Below, one piece after another: positions 10,435 through 22,172 of a stretch of DNA of 64,000 nucleotides. A program made the translations under genes and the position numbers. The notes beneath the pieces are model-generated. The model saw nothing but the letters and a program-made list of their open reading frames with translations, had not been told where the DNA came from and did no database searches. This DNA is from Butyriboletus loyo. Lineage: Eukaryota > Basidiomycota > Agaricomycetes > Boletales > Boletaceae. Each line of letters starts with the position of its first letter. Position 1 is the stretch's first letter. The stretch lies in NCBI GenBank assembly GCA_038093515.1, contig JBBPSI010000037.1:102174-166173 (forward strand). Direction: 5' to 3'.

Positions 10435-12250
10435 TTGTCTTTGACCCTTTGTTTACTCTTCACGGCAAATATGTCACAGCTGTTCCTCCCGCGATTCTAT
10501 TGGTCAGAGTCTTACCAAATTGACTGGGAAACAAAAGACCCTTTTGAGCCTCTAGTGTCAAACCCACACCACTTCGTTGAGGTGCTCGTGCTTTTTGATC
10601 ACATCTCGTACTGATGCCGTTGCACCTTGCCTCAGACGGAAGTTGGAGAACGGAGAATTTTCATTGTCAACCTCACGCTCAGGGTGTCTATCCATCATTG
10701 TGCCACGCCTAGCGAGACCATACCATTTCCCCCGGTTGGTTTACAGCCGAGGTTACGGCGCCTGTGTCATCTGGTTTCTTCTTCTTCTTCTTCGCGCTTA
10801 CCCTTCCTACCTCTGTCCATCGCGTGCGGCTCCAGTTGCCTTTGCTTGTTCCCATCAATCTATCATGCTCTCTACTTGTGCGCAACCCAAGCTTAGCCCC
10901 GGCTGCAATTCACATATCTATTACATTTTGAAGGTGGCAATGTTTCGTGGACTACATTCGCGAGCCACAGTCCGAGCATAGTTTCCTCTTCAGAACACGT
11001 TCTTGGTGGGCGTCTTTCAAAACGTGACTTACTGATCCCCTGCGGTCTTTGTCCACACAAAACGATGTGGCCTCAAGCATGACATGGGCGTCGAGTCTCA
11101 GCGAGCTTGAACCGTCGGTCATCGTCTAGACATGAACTAGGCTAAGATATGGCTAAGCTACAAAGCTGGATCCATAGTGCACACTTCCAGCTTCACCAAC
11201 GTTCATGATGATCGCATCTTACTTGGCCTTTGAGCACATCCACTGGACCGTTTGTTCAATTCTCCTGGAGACCATACGAAAGCCTGAAGAACCTTGATGG
11301 GTCTAATGATATTTGGCTGCGGTAAATGTGCTGAATGTCACACACGTCAATTTTATTGTGAAAATCGAATTTGCCTAAACGCGTTGACTCGTGAGTAAGG
11401 GTAGCGCACCTCTTGTAGGGTGTGACCATCTGAACGAGACAGCAATTACCCGTAGTCTCCCAAAACCAGACCTAAAACTTCGTGATCAGAAGGCAGCCGC
11501 TCCAATTATACGTACGAAGAATTACCAGCGTGAACGTTCTCGGCGGCCCGCGAGAGCGTCGTACACACTGTCCCAATTTTATCACGGTTATACCGTCTGG
11601 AATGTAGAGGATCCGAATAGGATAGTGAGGAGTATCTGATCAAAATTCACGAATCTTAATCAGAGTCCAGATATACGTCCTTGGATTTGCTCGCGCCAAA
11701 TTGCTCCTTCACATTTGACGAAGCAGACCAAGTGCATCTGAGGCGATCATGGTAATCGTTCAAGACCACGCTCGGGCGCACCACTTCTCGGCTGCATCGA
11801 TATTCTGGGACAGTGATTAAACTTCATGTTGTCTCTGTTGCCCGTCACATTTGAACGCTGCCTTGTGGGAAGACAGGGTATTTCTATTCTGACTAGTATT
11901 CGGTGTCAAGGTGAAACGAGTAAGACGCAGGAGACAAGATGAAACAAGGGGTATACACTGTAAGTTTTTTGGGATTCGAGCGGGATTATTGAATGTCGAC
12001 GTCTAATCGTGGTTTATCCGGCCCTATGGCGTGCGGAAGTGGCTGCTTCCAATCACTGCCTTACAGCGTGAGTGTGTTACGAGAAATGTCCCTTAATTCA
12101 TCTAACGAAAAATCCATTAGGAACTACTGGATACGCCTGGACCCTCTGCTTGCACCGAAAGTCGACTTGCTGCGCTGTCTTCAACTCTACTTAGCTCCAT
12201 CCCTCTATCAACGATCCCCAATCTTGCATGTTCATCTTCTCTAATTAGGC
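10435..12250. other. Gene-poor stretch
   Basis: Only short frames with no recognisable motif, no coherent splice-joined peptide and no repeat with a partner in this window were found. Confidence 0.55.
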
Positions 12251-12258
12251 TATAAAAG
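12251..12258 (+). promoter_or_regulatory. TATA box
   Basis: TATAAAAG lies 43 bases before the ATG at 12294 and is the best TATA match near any start in this half of the window. It supports 12294 as the start of the following gene with a very short 5' leader. Confidence 0.5.
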
Positions 12259-12293
12259 GTGTTGGCGCTGATATCCCATAAAGAGCATACAGT

Positions 12294-13262
12294 ATGAGCC
12301 ATTCACAGGCTCTGGCCCCACACCCAGGTGCGTTTGATAGACCAGAATGTGGCATGAGTAGCTCATCATTGAGGTTCATAGATGTCAATAGGAGGTTCGT
12401 GCACGACGCCAAGAACGACTTGGAGGTGGCATCGACTGACAGCGGGACCTCCCATGATCGGTATGCAAGCCACCGACTGAATCTCCAAAGCGAGAGTGAT
12501 GAGGAGACGACAACGCATGCGATACCAGACGGACACTCAAAAGACGCCCCAAGCCGCATCGTTCCATCCGTGAGTCCAATCGCCCTCCAGGTCACGTCAA
12601 ACCAGTACCCCTGTCGTCGTCGTCACACGCTTCCATTCAATGAGTCTCATCATTTTTTAAAAATAAATAATCACTAAATACATGACTCGGCGTGTCTCCG
12701 CATGCTCAGGCTGATCACATCCAAGTCCAGGGCGAACCGATTCTAGTAGGCCAACTGACAGGTCTTGATCGGACACTGGGTCCTCGCGTACGATTTCGGT
12801 CGCGCGTGCGGATATCAGCAGGGATGGGTCGACGACGGCAACGTTCGGATGGGTCCTCCTCGAATGGGTCCTCCATCTCTGGCTCACCTTCGTCTTCGAT
12901 CTCGGCTCCGCTGCGGACGTATCACACGGGGAACAACGGTTGGGGTCCGTTGGGGCGCAGAGTGAACCTTTTTCGGTCGCAGGCCGCACCGCACCCTTCT
13001 CTAAACCGAGGTGAGTATGCGATCGGTGGGAAGGGGGACGCCAGCGGAAATGGGAGCGGAAACGGGAACGAGAATGAGAATGAGAACGGGAACGGGAATG
13101 GGAATGGGAACGGGAACGGGAACGAGGATGCTCAGATGCGGTGTATGCAGTCTTTGCAGGCGTTTCTAGACGATGATGTGGATGAACACACACATCTCAT
13201 AACGTCCACGACTCGGCATTCCTACGTCGGGCATCTGAATGCGTACGATCGGTATCATGAGG

Positions 13263-13296
<34 letters not shown>

Positions 13297-13484
13297 ACGG
13301 TGGTGGAGGGAGCGGCCGGTAGACGACGCTTTTGGAAAATGGCCAGGAAGGCTGCTTAATGGACGTGTAAGTTGTTTATGCTCTCGAATGGCCGTCGGTC
13401 GTTCATAGCCCTTTGCTACCCCAGTGGTGGCGGTGGCATTTAGAACCCATCTTATGCTGTTTTCGCGAGCCGGACGAAGAGTAG
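12294..13484 (+). CDS. Orphan low-complexity protein with Trp-rich tail
   Basis: Exons 12294-12569, 12710-13366 and 13425-13484 are all joined in phase 0 with canonical GTGAGT/GTAAGT donors, giving 330 residues. The N-terminus is polar. The middle has a basic patch (GMGRRRQRSD), Ser/Gly runs, a strict Gly-Asn/Glu-Asn repeat (about residues 198-225) and a Glu-Gln repeat. Exon 3 is only 20 codons and encodes WWRWHLEPILCCFREPDEE. The double Cys near the end next to aromatic residues could be a membrane or lipid-attachment site, but that is inference. I recognise no family. Exon closure across two introns and the upstream TATA box argue that the gene is real. Confidence 0.6.
13045..13128 (+). repeat. 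Hexanucleotide microsatellite (GGGAAC/GGGAAT) within coding sequence
   Basis: About fourteen imperfect GGGAAY or GAGAAY units encode the Gly-Asn/Glu-Asn tract of the orphan protein. The period is a multiple of three, so length changes would keep the reading frame. Confidence 0.85.
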
Positions 13485-13634
13485 GAATGAATGATACATC
13501 TCCGACTCTATACCGACTGCTTAAAGATGTACCATGGTGTATCACAACATTTGTATCGTAGATCCTCTATGTATCATGCTGCGTTACATTGCGCGATAAG
13601 AAAAATCGAACGGTTTAAATATTCGTAGATCGGG

Positions 13635-15149
13635 TCAATGCTTAGGGATCACCATGGTAGGGGGGAGGGTTGTGACGGGAGGAAGCAAGCTCGCTGCGGT
13701 CTTGCGCGCATTTTGGATCAGAAGCTGATCCATGACAACGATGGCTGCCATTGCTTCGACGATGGGGACAGCACGAGGCACCACACAAGGATCATGACGG
13801 CCTCGGGTGGCCAAAGTCCCTGGAGTTCCATCATACTGAGCGGTGTTCTGCACTTGCGAAATGGTGGCCGGAGATTTGAATCCGATCCTGTACCAGGTGA
13901 TCCTCAGATGGCCTGCCTTGTCAGGAAACTGCAAGAATAGACTTGCCTGAAGTAGATGTCCTCGCCGTTGGTAATCCCGCCCTGGATTCCCCCGCTCCAG
14001 TTGGTGGAAGTACCGAGTTTGCCATTCTTGACTTCGAAGGGGTCGTTATGCTTGCTTCCGGGAACTTCGGTACCTTTGAATCCAGATCCGACCTCGAAAC
14101 CCTTGGTAGCGGGAATAGAGAGCATAGCATGGGCCAATTTGGCTTCGAACTTGTCGAAGACGGGCTCTCCCAAGCCTGATGGAACGTTACGGATAACACA
14201 GGTTACAGTACCTCCGATTGAATCTTGGGCATCCTTGGCACGGATAATGCGCTGACCGATCGAGGAAAAGGCAGTGAGGTAAGATTAGGCAATCGAGAGA
14301 GGAACAGTTAGCGCAGTGGACCCACCTTGGTCATCCGTTCAGCCGTTTCGGGGTGAGGGCAACGTGTGAGATGTTTGTCCACCTCTTCACGAGTAATGGT
14401 CGCCAGAAGCTGACGGAACTCGGGAGAGAGGGCGTCTTCGGCTTCGTCTTCGTCTTCGTCAGCGTCTGAGGTCATGGATGGCGGTGCGATACTTGATGGT
14501 AAATGAATTTTGCCGACGGACGAGACGAATGCAATTATTTCAATGCCGTAAACCAGTTTGAGGTACTTCTCGGCAATGGCACCAGCGGCAACGCGTCCTG
14601 TTCAAGTTGACCTGTGAGGAATGGAGACACGGACGACGGAAGATCGGAATTACCGATGGTCTCGCGAGCACTGCTGCGCCCACCCCCACTGCTTGCCTTG
14701 ATGCCGTATTTTTCGAGATAAGTATAGTCTGCATGGGAGGGACGTGGGTAGAGGTCTGTTTCAGAATAGTCTTTTGGGCGCTGATCCTCGTTTTTGACAA
14801 AGAGTCCGATAGGTGTTCCGAGAGTAACTCCATGCTCGATTCCGGATTGGATTTGGACCAGATCCTTTTCATCTCTCTGTCGATGAAACGTGAGACGAGG
14901 AGGATGGAGCTATGATTAGACACTTGCAGGTGTAGTCAGATTGCTCTGGCCTGGTCTTCTTCGACTTAGCTGAACTTGGACGTCTGCAGCGGACAATTCA
15001 AGACCCTTGGACTGGTCAGTCGGATGATCACGGAAAGAGGCAATGTCGTGAGTCATACCGGAGGACATCCGTCAATGATGGCACCAACGGAAGCACAGTG
15101 GCTTTCGCCGTAGGTGGTGACGCGGAAGGCAGATCCAAAGGTCGACATT
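13635..15149 (-). CDS. ARO2: Chorismate synthase
   Basis: Reading from 15149, exon 1 is [20 protein letters not shown]...DGCPP. Further exons give [52 protein letters not shown] and [21 protein letters not shown]. After these come [54 protein letters not shown] and [11 protein letters not shown], then [13 protein letters not shown] and the end at 13635. These are all the chorismate synthase signatures. The enzyme converts EPSP to chorismate, the last shared step before Phe, Tyr and Trp; fungal forms are bifunctional and carry their own flavin reductase. Two introns need GC donors (GCAAGT after LTTP near 14929 and after DIYF near 13948), a rare class. It is divergent from the SAP30-like gene, with 410 bases between starts. 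Confidence 0.97.
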
Positions 15150-15559
15150 GCGGAACTACGGCGATGGAAAGTGGTGGTAAGAGATAAACAGCAGGCGGGA
15201 GAGGTGCTGGGATAAGGCGGACCTTTATAACGGTGTCTCGGTCTCTCCGGTTGGTGCCCAAGGCGGCGCAAGGCGGTACTCGACCGAGCTAAAGGCGATC
15301 CCGATACGGTACTGATGGCGAGTCAGCTAGCGAGACCCAGAAACAGCAGCGCCTTTTGATTTCGATGTCCCCAGTGGTCGTTACAAGTCTTTCTGACCGA
15401 TATGTTTGTCGTCGAGCATGATCTCGTGGGAATGGCAGTGTCATGGTCGGCATCAGTTCTGTGCAAAGGAGAGCTTATTCACTCGCTACATTATTTACTA
15501 CAACATCGCGTTAGCCGCGACCTGCTCACACAAGAACCCGGTTCATCGCGTCAGTCGCC

Positions 15560-16262
15560 ATGTCCACCAATGGCTCAGTTTCTGGCACCGTCGCCTCTGG
15601 CTCGAGGTCGCGCCCACAGGCAAGAAAGAAGCCGAACGACGATGCAGCATACTTCGGACCACCTACCGCGTCTAAAAGACAGGCTGTTGATAGAGCAGAG
15701 GGAGAGCCGCGGGTCAAGAGGAAACGCGTGGAACCACTGAGAAAAGTGGACAGGGGGGGTGTCGGCGTAGAGGCAGAAGAAGAAAAATCAAGTGTATGTT
15801 TCTCATCACACGAGACTGCGGCATTTGGGCGTACAGTCGGGTTCATGTCGGGAGGGCTCACCTGGTCATGTCCAGATCGACTTCAAAAGCTTACCCATGG
15901 CCACCCTCCATCGATATATCTCCCACTTCAACATCATACCCCTCATAAACCCCTCACCGCTCGCATATGCCGACCCGCCCACTCCTTCATTTCTTTTAGA
16001 ACCCACGCATCACAGTTCTCGGGCTCTTAGCCCTCTCGTGATCCCTACGCCGGCAAATCGCCCACGAAGGGATCCAAAAGACCAGAGTCGGAGGCGTAGT
16101 TCGCGCCTCTTGGAAGAGAATGAGACTCGCACACCGATAATGTCTGACGTGGCAGACGTCCATACCTTGTTGGCGACCTTGGCTGAGAGACATTTTCAGG
16201 ACTACGCGGTCAACGAGATCGATACGCTGGCTTCATTTATGGTCAAAACAAAATGCGAATGA
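15560..16262 (+). CDS. SAP30-like Sin3-binding subunit of a histone deacetylase complex
   Basis: Exons 15560-15793 and 15876-16262 join in phase 0 to 206 residues. Residues 1-78 are basic and disordered (KRQAVDRAEGEPRVKRKRVE). The second exon opens with IDFKSLPMATLHRYISHFNI, the pattern of the SAP30 Sin3-binding domain (D-x-x-L-x-x-x-x-L-R/H-R-Y), then a Pro/Ser linker with NRPRRDP. The last 40 residues, HTLLATLAERHFQDYAVNE to FMVKTKCE, form a conserved helix pair. SAP30 bridges Sin3 and HDAC (Rpd3 type) for transcriptional repression in the nucleus. Assignment rests on the Sin3-binding motif and gene size; a different SAP30-domain protein is possible. Confidence 0.78.
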
Positions 16263-16666
16263 TGTACTTTATAGACGCGCGCCGGTCGCTGTTCAACCGT
16301 ATACTGTGTCTCACCTCGATGTACTCGCTTCACATTCCGCACTGTTGCGTCCTCCAGTGGATGAAAATCACCGCTTCATCTGATTGACCGTCAGATTGAT
16401 TCAACGATTCTGAAATTTCCGCCTTGCTTGTTTGCAACCACCTGGTCCCAGCGTTTTTTCTGCACCGCCGACCCTGAAATCTTATCAGACAAGATAATGG
16501 CTGTTGACTAAGCAATTTGCGAGTCCTAGATTGCGGCCCTCCTATGAGCGACGTTGAAGATTCCCTGTCGTGCCACTCAGTGTGTGTTCTTTTTCTTCAC
16601 ATGAGGAACACGGCCTTTCCCTCTCATGAATGAATTCGATTCGGCCGCGTTTAGGTTCTTTGCAGA

Positions 16667-17203
16667 TCATTTCGCAACTTTTATGAGGTCTGCGTTCTTG
16701 TGGCACGAATGAATGCCACCGTTGCGGCCATTATCGTCTTTAAATCTGGCCTCGTTGTAGGCAGGCTCGGTGACCGCGGTGAAGGTGACTGGCAAGCCTT
16801 GCCGGTTCAGCACCGCGTCGGATGTATCCTGAGCGAGATCCTCGAGACGTCGTCGAGCTGCGCATTCCGATCGAATTTGATTCTGCTCGCCCTCGACCCA
16901 CACGTTGCTGCCAAGGGTTTCGAGAAAATCAGACGCGTCAAAGTCTTCACTTGCTTTTCCCAAATGATCCTTCTGACCACTACTAGACTGTAGATCGTCG
17001 GTGGATCTCGCGTTGGGTTCCATTCTGTTCGCCGCAAATCTCCCGCTAAATCTTCCAATGCAAAGAGCCTTGAGCCTTCTTTGTCGATGACAGTTCTGGG
17101 CCACTACGTCGGCGGCTGAGTGAACTTGCTCTACTGTGGACGTGCCTTCCCCTGAACGCATCACGTACTGCTGCTGTGTGGCCCCCGCTGCTTTAGGTTT
17201 CAT
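16667..17203 (-). CDS. Hypothetical protein, 178 residues
   Basis: An uninterrupted frame starts at 17203 (MKPKAAGATQQQYVMRSGEG). The stretch ARSTDDLQSSSGQKDHLGKA followed by SEDFDASDFLETLGSNVWVE has a composition and acidic-hydrophobic pattern like a real protein, and ECAARRRLEDLAQDTS looks helical. I recognise no family and see no clear splice partner, so this may be one exon, a decayed gene or chance. Confidence 0.3.
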   Translation of the reverse strand: MKPKAAGATQQQYVMRSGEGTSTVEQVHSAADVVAQNCHRQRRLKALCIGRFSGRFAANRMEPNARSTDDLQSSSGQKDHLGKASEDFDASDFLETLGSNVWVEGEQNQIRSECAARRRLEDLAQDTSDAVLNRQGLPVTFTAVTEPAYNEARFKDDNGRNGGIHSCHKNADLIKVAK

Positions 17204-19381
17204 TGCTCAACATGCGCATCGGATCTCTCAATGATGCTGTATACGTATGTTTGTCCCCTTCTCGTTGAGTGTATCCATAACGATCATCGTTTACGATCGG
17301 GTTGGTGGTGATGCGGCTGATCACACTGTTTCAGCCAGCTCAGGGAACAATGGTGGGAACATGGCAAGGGCAAAACACCGTGCCTTCCCACCACGCATAA
17401 ACACGAACACGAAGGGTCCCTGAAGGACAACATGTCGTCCGTGTGGATGCTGGAAAGGGGGAAGCCAGCTGTTGTTACCCTCTGGCGCGGATCTTGTCAC
17501 CCAGGGTGTGTCCTGAGTGGCGTATTTGATTATTTCTGACGGTTGGCTCTTATCATGCTTTCATTTCCGGATTTCGACAAGGTAGACCATAATTGACATA
17601 CGTTCGGTTGATTCTAACGTCACCAGCATGGTTTTTGAACGTCTGTGGAACGTAAGTTGGTCGTGTTGGCAGAAACAGGGCACGATCGCCAGTTTGACAT
17701 ATCTAGCACTCGAGGGTCGAGTCCTGCCGCATCTGCCTCAAAAAGAGTCCGGTGACGATGCTATTCCGTTGTTCATAACTTGTGTTTCAACAGGTTATGA
17801 GCCCCGGAATAGCACCTGCCACCATGATGGTTGGATCTCGCAACCGATCATCGCCCCTAATCGAAATCATAGGGTCACCGCGCGAGACCGCTACGCCATA
17901 TCGCGCAGCATGATCTCCTTTCCGTATCGTTACTCGGACACAGGGGGACCAACGTGTTTTAGTACGATCGAACGTCCGCGGCGACCCACCCCGTCCGTGA
18001 TGTCACACGTACGATAAAGTTCCTAGATTAAAGATCAATACGATAGCACGCACCCTACTGATACCTCCAAACTCGACGCCTGATCCGACGGCTGTGCGAG
18101 ACGATCGAGGGATCTCGAGGAACGAGGTACATCAGAAAACCAAAAAAAAAAAACCCCCCCAAAAATTAATAAATGACAAACGAGGCCAAGACGGCCAGGA
18201 CAGCACGTGGATGTGTGCGAGGAAAGAGTATCGCCATTGTGCATCCCCATCAGCTTCCTCTACTCGTCCTATCACGGAGCTAACCCCATTCAAGTTTCTC
18301 AGACGAAAGAGTTGGCTTGATCGGAGAAGAACCGAGCATGGTTCCTAAACCTAGCAATGCGGAAAAGCGGCAATGAACGCGTTCCGCGATCCCATATATG
18401 CGTGGTGCCAAGTCGGGCAAGGAAGCCACTGATGGCCGGAGAGGCCCGCGAGCGAGCATGAGTCGTCATGATCGATTGGTAATGATGAAGTCAGATGAGC
18501 GTGTTTTATAGCGCGAACGTCCATCAGGTGCGCAGCTTCTTGGTAGAATTTCGGTGAAAGGCTGATAAGGGGTTCCTTACCTGGTGCGGATCTGAGATTG
18601 CCCAACCCCCTTGGCTCGTGCCAGGCTGGCGGATGAAACATCGAAACACGTCAAAAACATGAGGGGAAAGACTCGATGAAGCAGGTCGTGCATACCTTGC
18701 TGCATTTAGCATTCTGACGGCACCTGTGACACCCTCGACGCGAAATTATCCAACGCTTGCGGGAATTTTCATTCATCCACAGCAAACAGCATTGCGACCG
18801 ATCAGGAGAGGAGTGATGGGGGACAGGTCGGCGACGCGTTAAATGCGACTGCTGAGACGACTTCCGTGTCCCGCACAATCAGCAACAGATGGCTTCTGTG
18901 GCATGAAACTCGACCGCAAGCATGCGAAATTAAAATATGATATACATAGACTAGCAGGCAAAGAGCTCCGTCGTCGACAGTTCTGACTAAGAGCGCTGCT
19001 GCGGTGCACACTCGTCAATTCACAGACCGGCACCGAGATAAAGGGGTGCGACGCGACTGCGTTCGAGGCCGCCATGGACCTGTGCGTCAATCCGTGAAGA
19101 GTGAACAGCTTTCGTATCCAAGAAAGTAGTGCAACCCCGCAGTTTGAGGGGCCTTGCTGGTCGCTCCAGCCAAACGTGTGGGATCATTCTAGAAGCGGAG
19201 TGCCCACAGCAGCACTGAACACGTGTAATCAAATCAGGTCAACCTGTGGGAGCTTACGACTGCGATTTCTCAGGAGTGCTCTTTCGGACTCTCAGGCGGT
19301 TGCAAGTGGGGCCTACCAGGGAATGAATGGTTTCGGCCCTAACACATCATTGACTTCTATTGACGACAGATCACGGGCGGG
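17204..19381. other. Gene-poor stretch
   Basis: Only short frames occur, none with a recognisable motif. A short A-run followed by a C-run is present near 18140-18165. No repeat partner was seen elsewhere in the window. Confidence 0.55.
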
Positions 19382-20550
19382 TCATGAAACGGGGGTGTCT
19401 GAGTCTGAACTTGGCCTTTTTTCCAAGATTCCATCCACGATACCAAATTCGAGGGCTTCTCGCGCTGTACACAACGTGAACATGACAACAAATAGCACGT
19501 ACGTGTCGAACCTTACCCGTCATGAAGTAATCGCGTTCTAACGCCTTCTCTGAGAATAAATTCAGTCAACACCAAACTCCAAGCAGACGGCAGCCGCACC
19601 AAATCGTCCCAACCCTGACGCCTCACTCTCTCCTTCTTTGGCGCAATGCCGCTGATATATACCTGTTAGTAACTGGCGCACGCGAAGGATTTCCCTAGCA
19701 TGGATCTCTATATCGGAGGCTTGCCCGGAAGCCCCGCCAGATGGTTCTAGGGTTGAAAATGAGTTTGATGGGACGACAGTCCCTAGTCTTGACCTTACGA
19801 TGAATCATAATGCTGGCGTTGGGAAGACAGTGACGTTTCCCTTTTTCACCTGCTAGATGCTCAATCATAATCATGAGTCTCGGGGCTCGAGGGACGGACC
19901 TGCAGCGAGCAGCAACGATCCCATCGAACACGCCTGCCCAACGCAGTAGGTATGTATGGGTGACGACACGTACTGGCAATGAATAGAATGACTCATTTCT
20001 CTTCCGAATACCTCGGATGATGAGACAAACCTGCATCTGTAACGCGTCAATTCAAATCCTTCAGAAGAAAGCCTCCACGTTTACAGTGTCATATATGGCC
20101 AAGCCTGCAGTCACACTTCCACCTGGAGAGTTGATGTACAAGTGGATTGGTTTCGACGTTTCTTCGGCTTCGAGAAAGAGTAGCTGGGCCACGATCAACG
20201 CCGAGTCCGTGTCTCTGATCTAAGGGTTCCATTCGACAGTTGATGTTAGCCCCCGAGCATCAAAATGAGTTAACCTCACGGGCCCATATAGCATGATCAC
20301 TCGCTCACGCAGAAGTCGAGAAAATATATCATATGATCGCTCACCACGGCCCTAAGTGTGCAATGCCAAGCATGAGGGATTCTGTGCGTGAAAGTTGTTA
20401 TTTGCCACTCACAGTCTGCTCAATCACAATGGGCACGAGGTTCGCTGATGGAGTGCTCCAGCTAGTGGCGAAGGGATGGAAACGGCGACTCGATTGCCTT
20501 GCCCAAGGAAGTGAATGCCTGCCGGCCGTTTTCCACGCGCTCCTGAACAT
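19382..20550 (-). CDS. CLPP: ATP-dependent Clp protease proteolytic subunit, mitochondrial
   Basis: From the ATG at 20550 the N-terminus ([20 protein letters not shown], then [11 protein letters not shown]) is Arg/Ser-rich without acidic residues, as in mitochondrial presequences. Exons then give [69 protein letters not shown] and MQYVSSP. The serine box is [15 protein letters not shown], with Cys replacing the usual Ala just before the catalytic Ser. The His box is [20 protein letters not shown], and the Asp is in ALERDYFMT. The end is [19 protein letters not shown], stopping at 19382. The full Ser-His-Asp triad is present, so the peptidase should be active. ClpP forms a tetradecameric chamber fed by ClpX in the matrix. 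Divergent from Brl1, about 220 bases apart. Confidence 0.95.
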
Positions 20551-20771
20551 CCTGGGGTTGGTAGGGAAGGACAAGTGCGGTGTTGCCCGCTGCAAAGGAT
20601 GCTTATTGACCACGTGATTTGGTACGCGCAGAAAGTTCGTGGCACGCCTCTGTTTGAGGACACGACACGGGTGCATAGAACGTGTACAAGGTTTGCTACA
20701 CATTATCTATCGTCCCAAGCTCACCGTAGACGCCAATGGCTTTTCAGACTACTCTGCTGGCATCGAGTGCG

Positions 20772-22172
20772 ATGGACGCGCACCACAGGTCCAAGGAGGC
20801 ACCAATGGATTTTCAATTTACGTCTCGCCCTTCAGGCGACACGAAGCCAGTCTGGGCAGCATCTCTCGATGACTCGAACTCGCCTCAAAAACGTACGTTT
20901 CCATGTCCCTCACGCATGTGTGCACATCCCAAACAATTGCTCCCCAGGCCCCTTCAATGACCTAAACCCCGCATCCCCGGCCTTCCCCACATCTCCCTTC
21001 ACTCCCATGTTTGGCAAAAACCGTAACGTTCCCTTCATCTTTCAAAGTCCACCACCACAAACGAACCCGTCATATCCGTGGGTACCACCACCAAACTTCT
21101 CTCCCCAAAAAGCGTTCCCTCAGCCTCCTGCTCCGGAGCTTCGCGATGTGGACATGTTCGACCTGAGTCCTCCGAAGACGGAGGAAAGTGAAAAGGAAAA
21201 CGGCCGGGCTGTGGCGACGGGTGGTCTGAGAAGGGTGTACAAGCTACGCCAGAAGGCACGCGCCAAGTCTCGTTCCGGCGAAGATCTAGAACAAACAAGC
21301 GAAGATGACAGTGAGGACGACGGAATTGCCAGACCCCTGACACAGAATACGTCAAATCACTACACACTCAACATGCCCTCTGCGCTAGCCCCTCAATCTG
21401 ACACCCCATATGTGTTGCTCGGGTGAGCTGATGTACATATCTGTGCAGTCTGATGGGATCTGACGGGGTCTAGCTATCTCCAATTGTTCTTCAACTTGTC
21501 GCTTGTGCTGGTTTTCCTGTACCTGCTTGTGCAACTCATTCTAACAGTTCAACGTGATGTCGAACACCGAATCTCGGAATATTCCATGGGTATGTTCCTA
21601 TATCAACAGCTGCGGTCGAGCACTGCTTATTGGGGACAATGGATCAGATATAGTGCAAGAGATCGGGGTTTGCGCCGCCCAATACAAGAACAACTACTGC
21701 GAGACTAACCAAATCCCTGCGATGACACATCAATGCGCTGCTTGGGAAACTTGCATGAATCGCGATCCAGCCACAGTTGGGAGAGCACGCATCGGTGCTG
21801 AGCTTATTGCCGAAGTCGTAAATGGTTTCGTTGAGCCCATCAGCTGGAAGACGCTAGTAAGTCTCACTGTGATGAATGTTCTCACAGCTCTACAGGGCTG
21901 AATTGATGGGCGGCGCACAGGTGTTCTCGTTGACGTCACTCTCCTTCCTGACGTTGTTTGTCAATGCATTGTTATCGTTATACCGGTCACGTCATCAACC
22001 AGCATCCTCGCCAACGTCGTATCCTGTCGCGCCGGTTCCATCCTTTCATCAGCCTTATCTCTCATTACACCCCAATTTGGGGCTGTATCAGAAGGGTAAA
22101 GCGGATGACTACTCGGAAGATGGACCTCGCCGAAGGCGGTTGGAAGGTGGGCAGGCAATTAAAGTGAAATGA
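20772..22172 (+). CDS. BRL1: Brl1/Brr6 nuclear-envelope protein for nuclear pore assembly
   Basis: The N-terminal half is disordered and Pro/Ser-rich. Exons then join to the Brl1/Brr6 domain. A first membrane span, LFFNLSLVLVFLYLLVQLIL, is followed by TVQRDVEHRISEYSMDIVQE. The lumenal segment has four conserved Cys (GVCAAQYKNNYCET, MTHQCAAWETCMNRDP) and then ELIAEVVNGFVEPISWKTL. A second span, VFSLTSLSFLTLFVNALLSL, and a cytosolic tail end at 22172. The Cys pattern and two-span layout are diagnostic. These proteins sit at the outer and inner nuclear membranes and help fuse them during nuclear pore biogenesis; they also affect sterol and lipid balance. The start is one of three in-frame ATGs (20736, 20772, 20805); I chose the middle one. 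Confidence 0.93.

Noticed and set aside
10577..10981. 134-codon frame with apparent hydrophobic segments
   Set aside because: No conserved motif or splice continuity. The CTTCTTCTT and pyrimidine-rich runs explain the hydrophobic look.
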